A stretch of 6,158 bases of DNA from Planctomycetota bacterium (lineage in GTDB: Bacteria > Planctomycetota > Phycisphaerae > UBA1845), in assembly GCA_022566435.1 (NCBI GenBank), contig JADFIX010000276.1, positions 1 to 6,158 of the forward strand, given 5' to 3'. This document shows positions 6,150-6,158 of this stretch, piece after piece. The notes beneath the pieces are model-generated. The model saw only the letters and a list, made by a program, of their open reading frames with translations, was not told the origin of the DNA and made no database searches. The position numbers and the translations under genes are program-made. How positions within the stretch are numbered: position 1 is the stretch's first letter; each line of letters starts with the position of its first letter.

Positions 6150-6158
6150 GTGGCAGAC
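6150..6158 (+). CDS. Start of a further gene (first three codons)
   Basis: GTG GCA GAC at the right edge follows a perfect AGGAGG at a spacing of 5 bases, 59 bases after the stop of the probable phage protein. It is likely the next gene of the same phage-like operon. Only three codons are visible, so the product is unknown. Confidence 0.45.

Overview
The window looks like environmental (metagenome-type) bacterial DNA. Its first ~5.1 kb is Planctomycetes-like. The best pointer is the gene at 1758-2528, whose N-terminal CxxC-GYNLTGL...CPEC zinc ribbon followed by membrane helices is a pattern I associate with that phylum. Secreted orphan proteins, GTG starts and moderate GC also fit. I see no tRNA, rRNA or CRISPR.

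Layout. The left two thirds holds a duplicated two-gene cassette. Gene A is a metzincin-type zinc metalloprotease ending in HEVGHTFGLDH...GGAM. Gene B is a secreted protein with a beta-sandwich-like N-terminal half and a helical C-terminal half. Copy 1 is A1 (3-443, cut by the window edge) and B1 (440-1561, complete). Copy 2 is A2 (2773-4440) and B2 (from 4458). Every homologous position I compared, from A codon 9/4027 to B about 1120/5138, is offset by exactly 4018 bases without a gap. By hand alignment the proteins are about 85% (A, last 133 residues) and 71% (B, first 228 residues) identical. Between the copies lie gene C (zinc ribbon plus five likely membrane helices) and a repeat-rich spacer. 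That spacer holds a perfect 45-bp tandem repeat (2632-2721); diverged relatives lie at 2543-2567 and, downstream of B1, at 1590-1633. The repeat abuts the point where A2's coding sequence begins, and A2 has no convincing start codon or signal peptide.

The right third (about 5120-6158) is a mosaic. B2 resembles B1 only to about base 5138. It then runs in frame into the middle and C-terminal part of an acyl-CoA dehydrogenase. Near 5700-5712 that stops, and coding passes to another frame encoding a probable phage virion/tail protein ending at 6090. A 10-bp hairpin that buries a Shine-Dalgarno sequence and a GTG start for a further gene close the window. Three unrelated, differently composed segments joined at short matching stretches most likely mean a chimeric assembly; real recombination is the alternative. 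The long ORF 4458-6095 should not be treated as one natural protein.

How the genes may work together (inference): A and B are translationally coupled in copy 1 (ATGA overlap) and closely spaced in copy 2. Preserved pairing through duplication and divergence suggests that a secreted protease and its secreted partner act together. No substrate or pathway can be read from the sequence.
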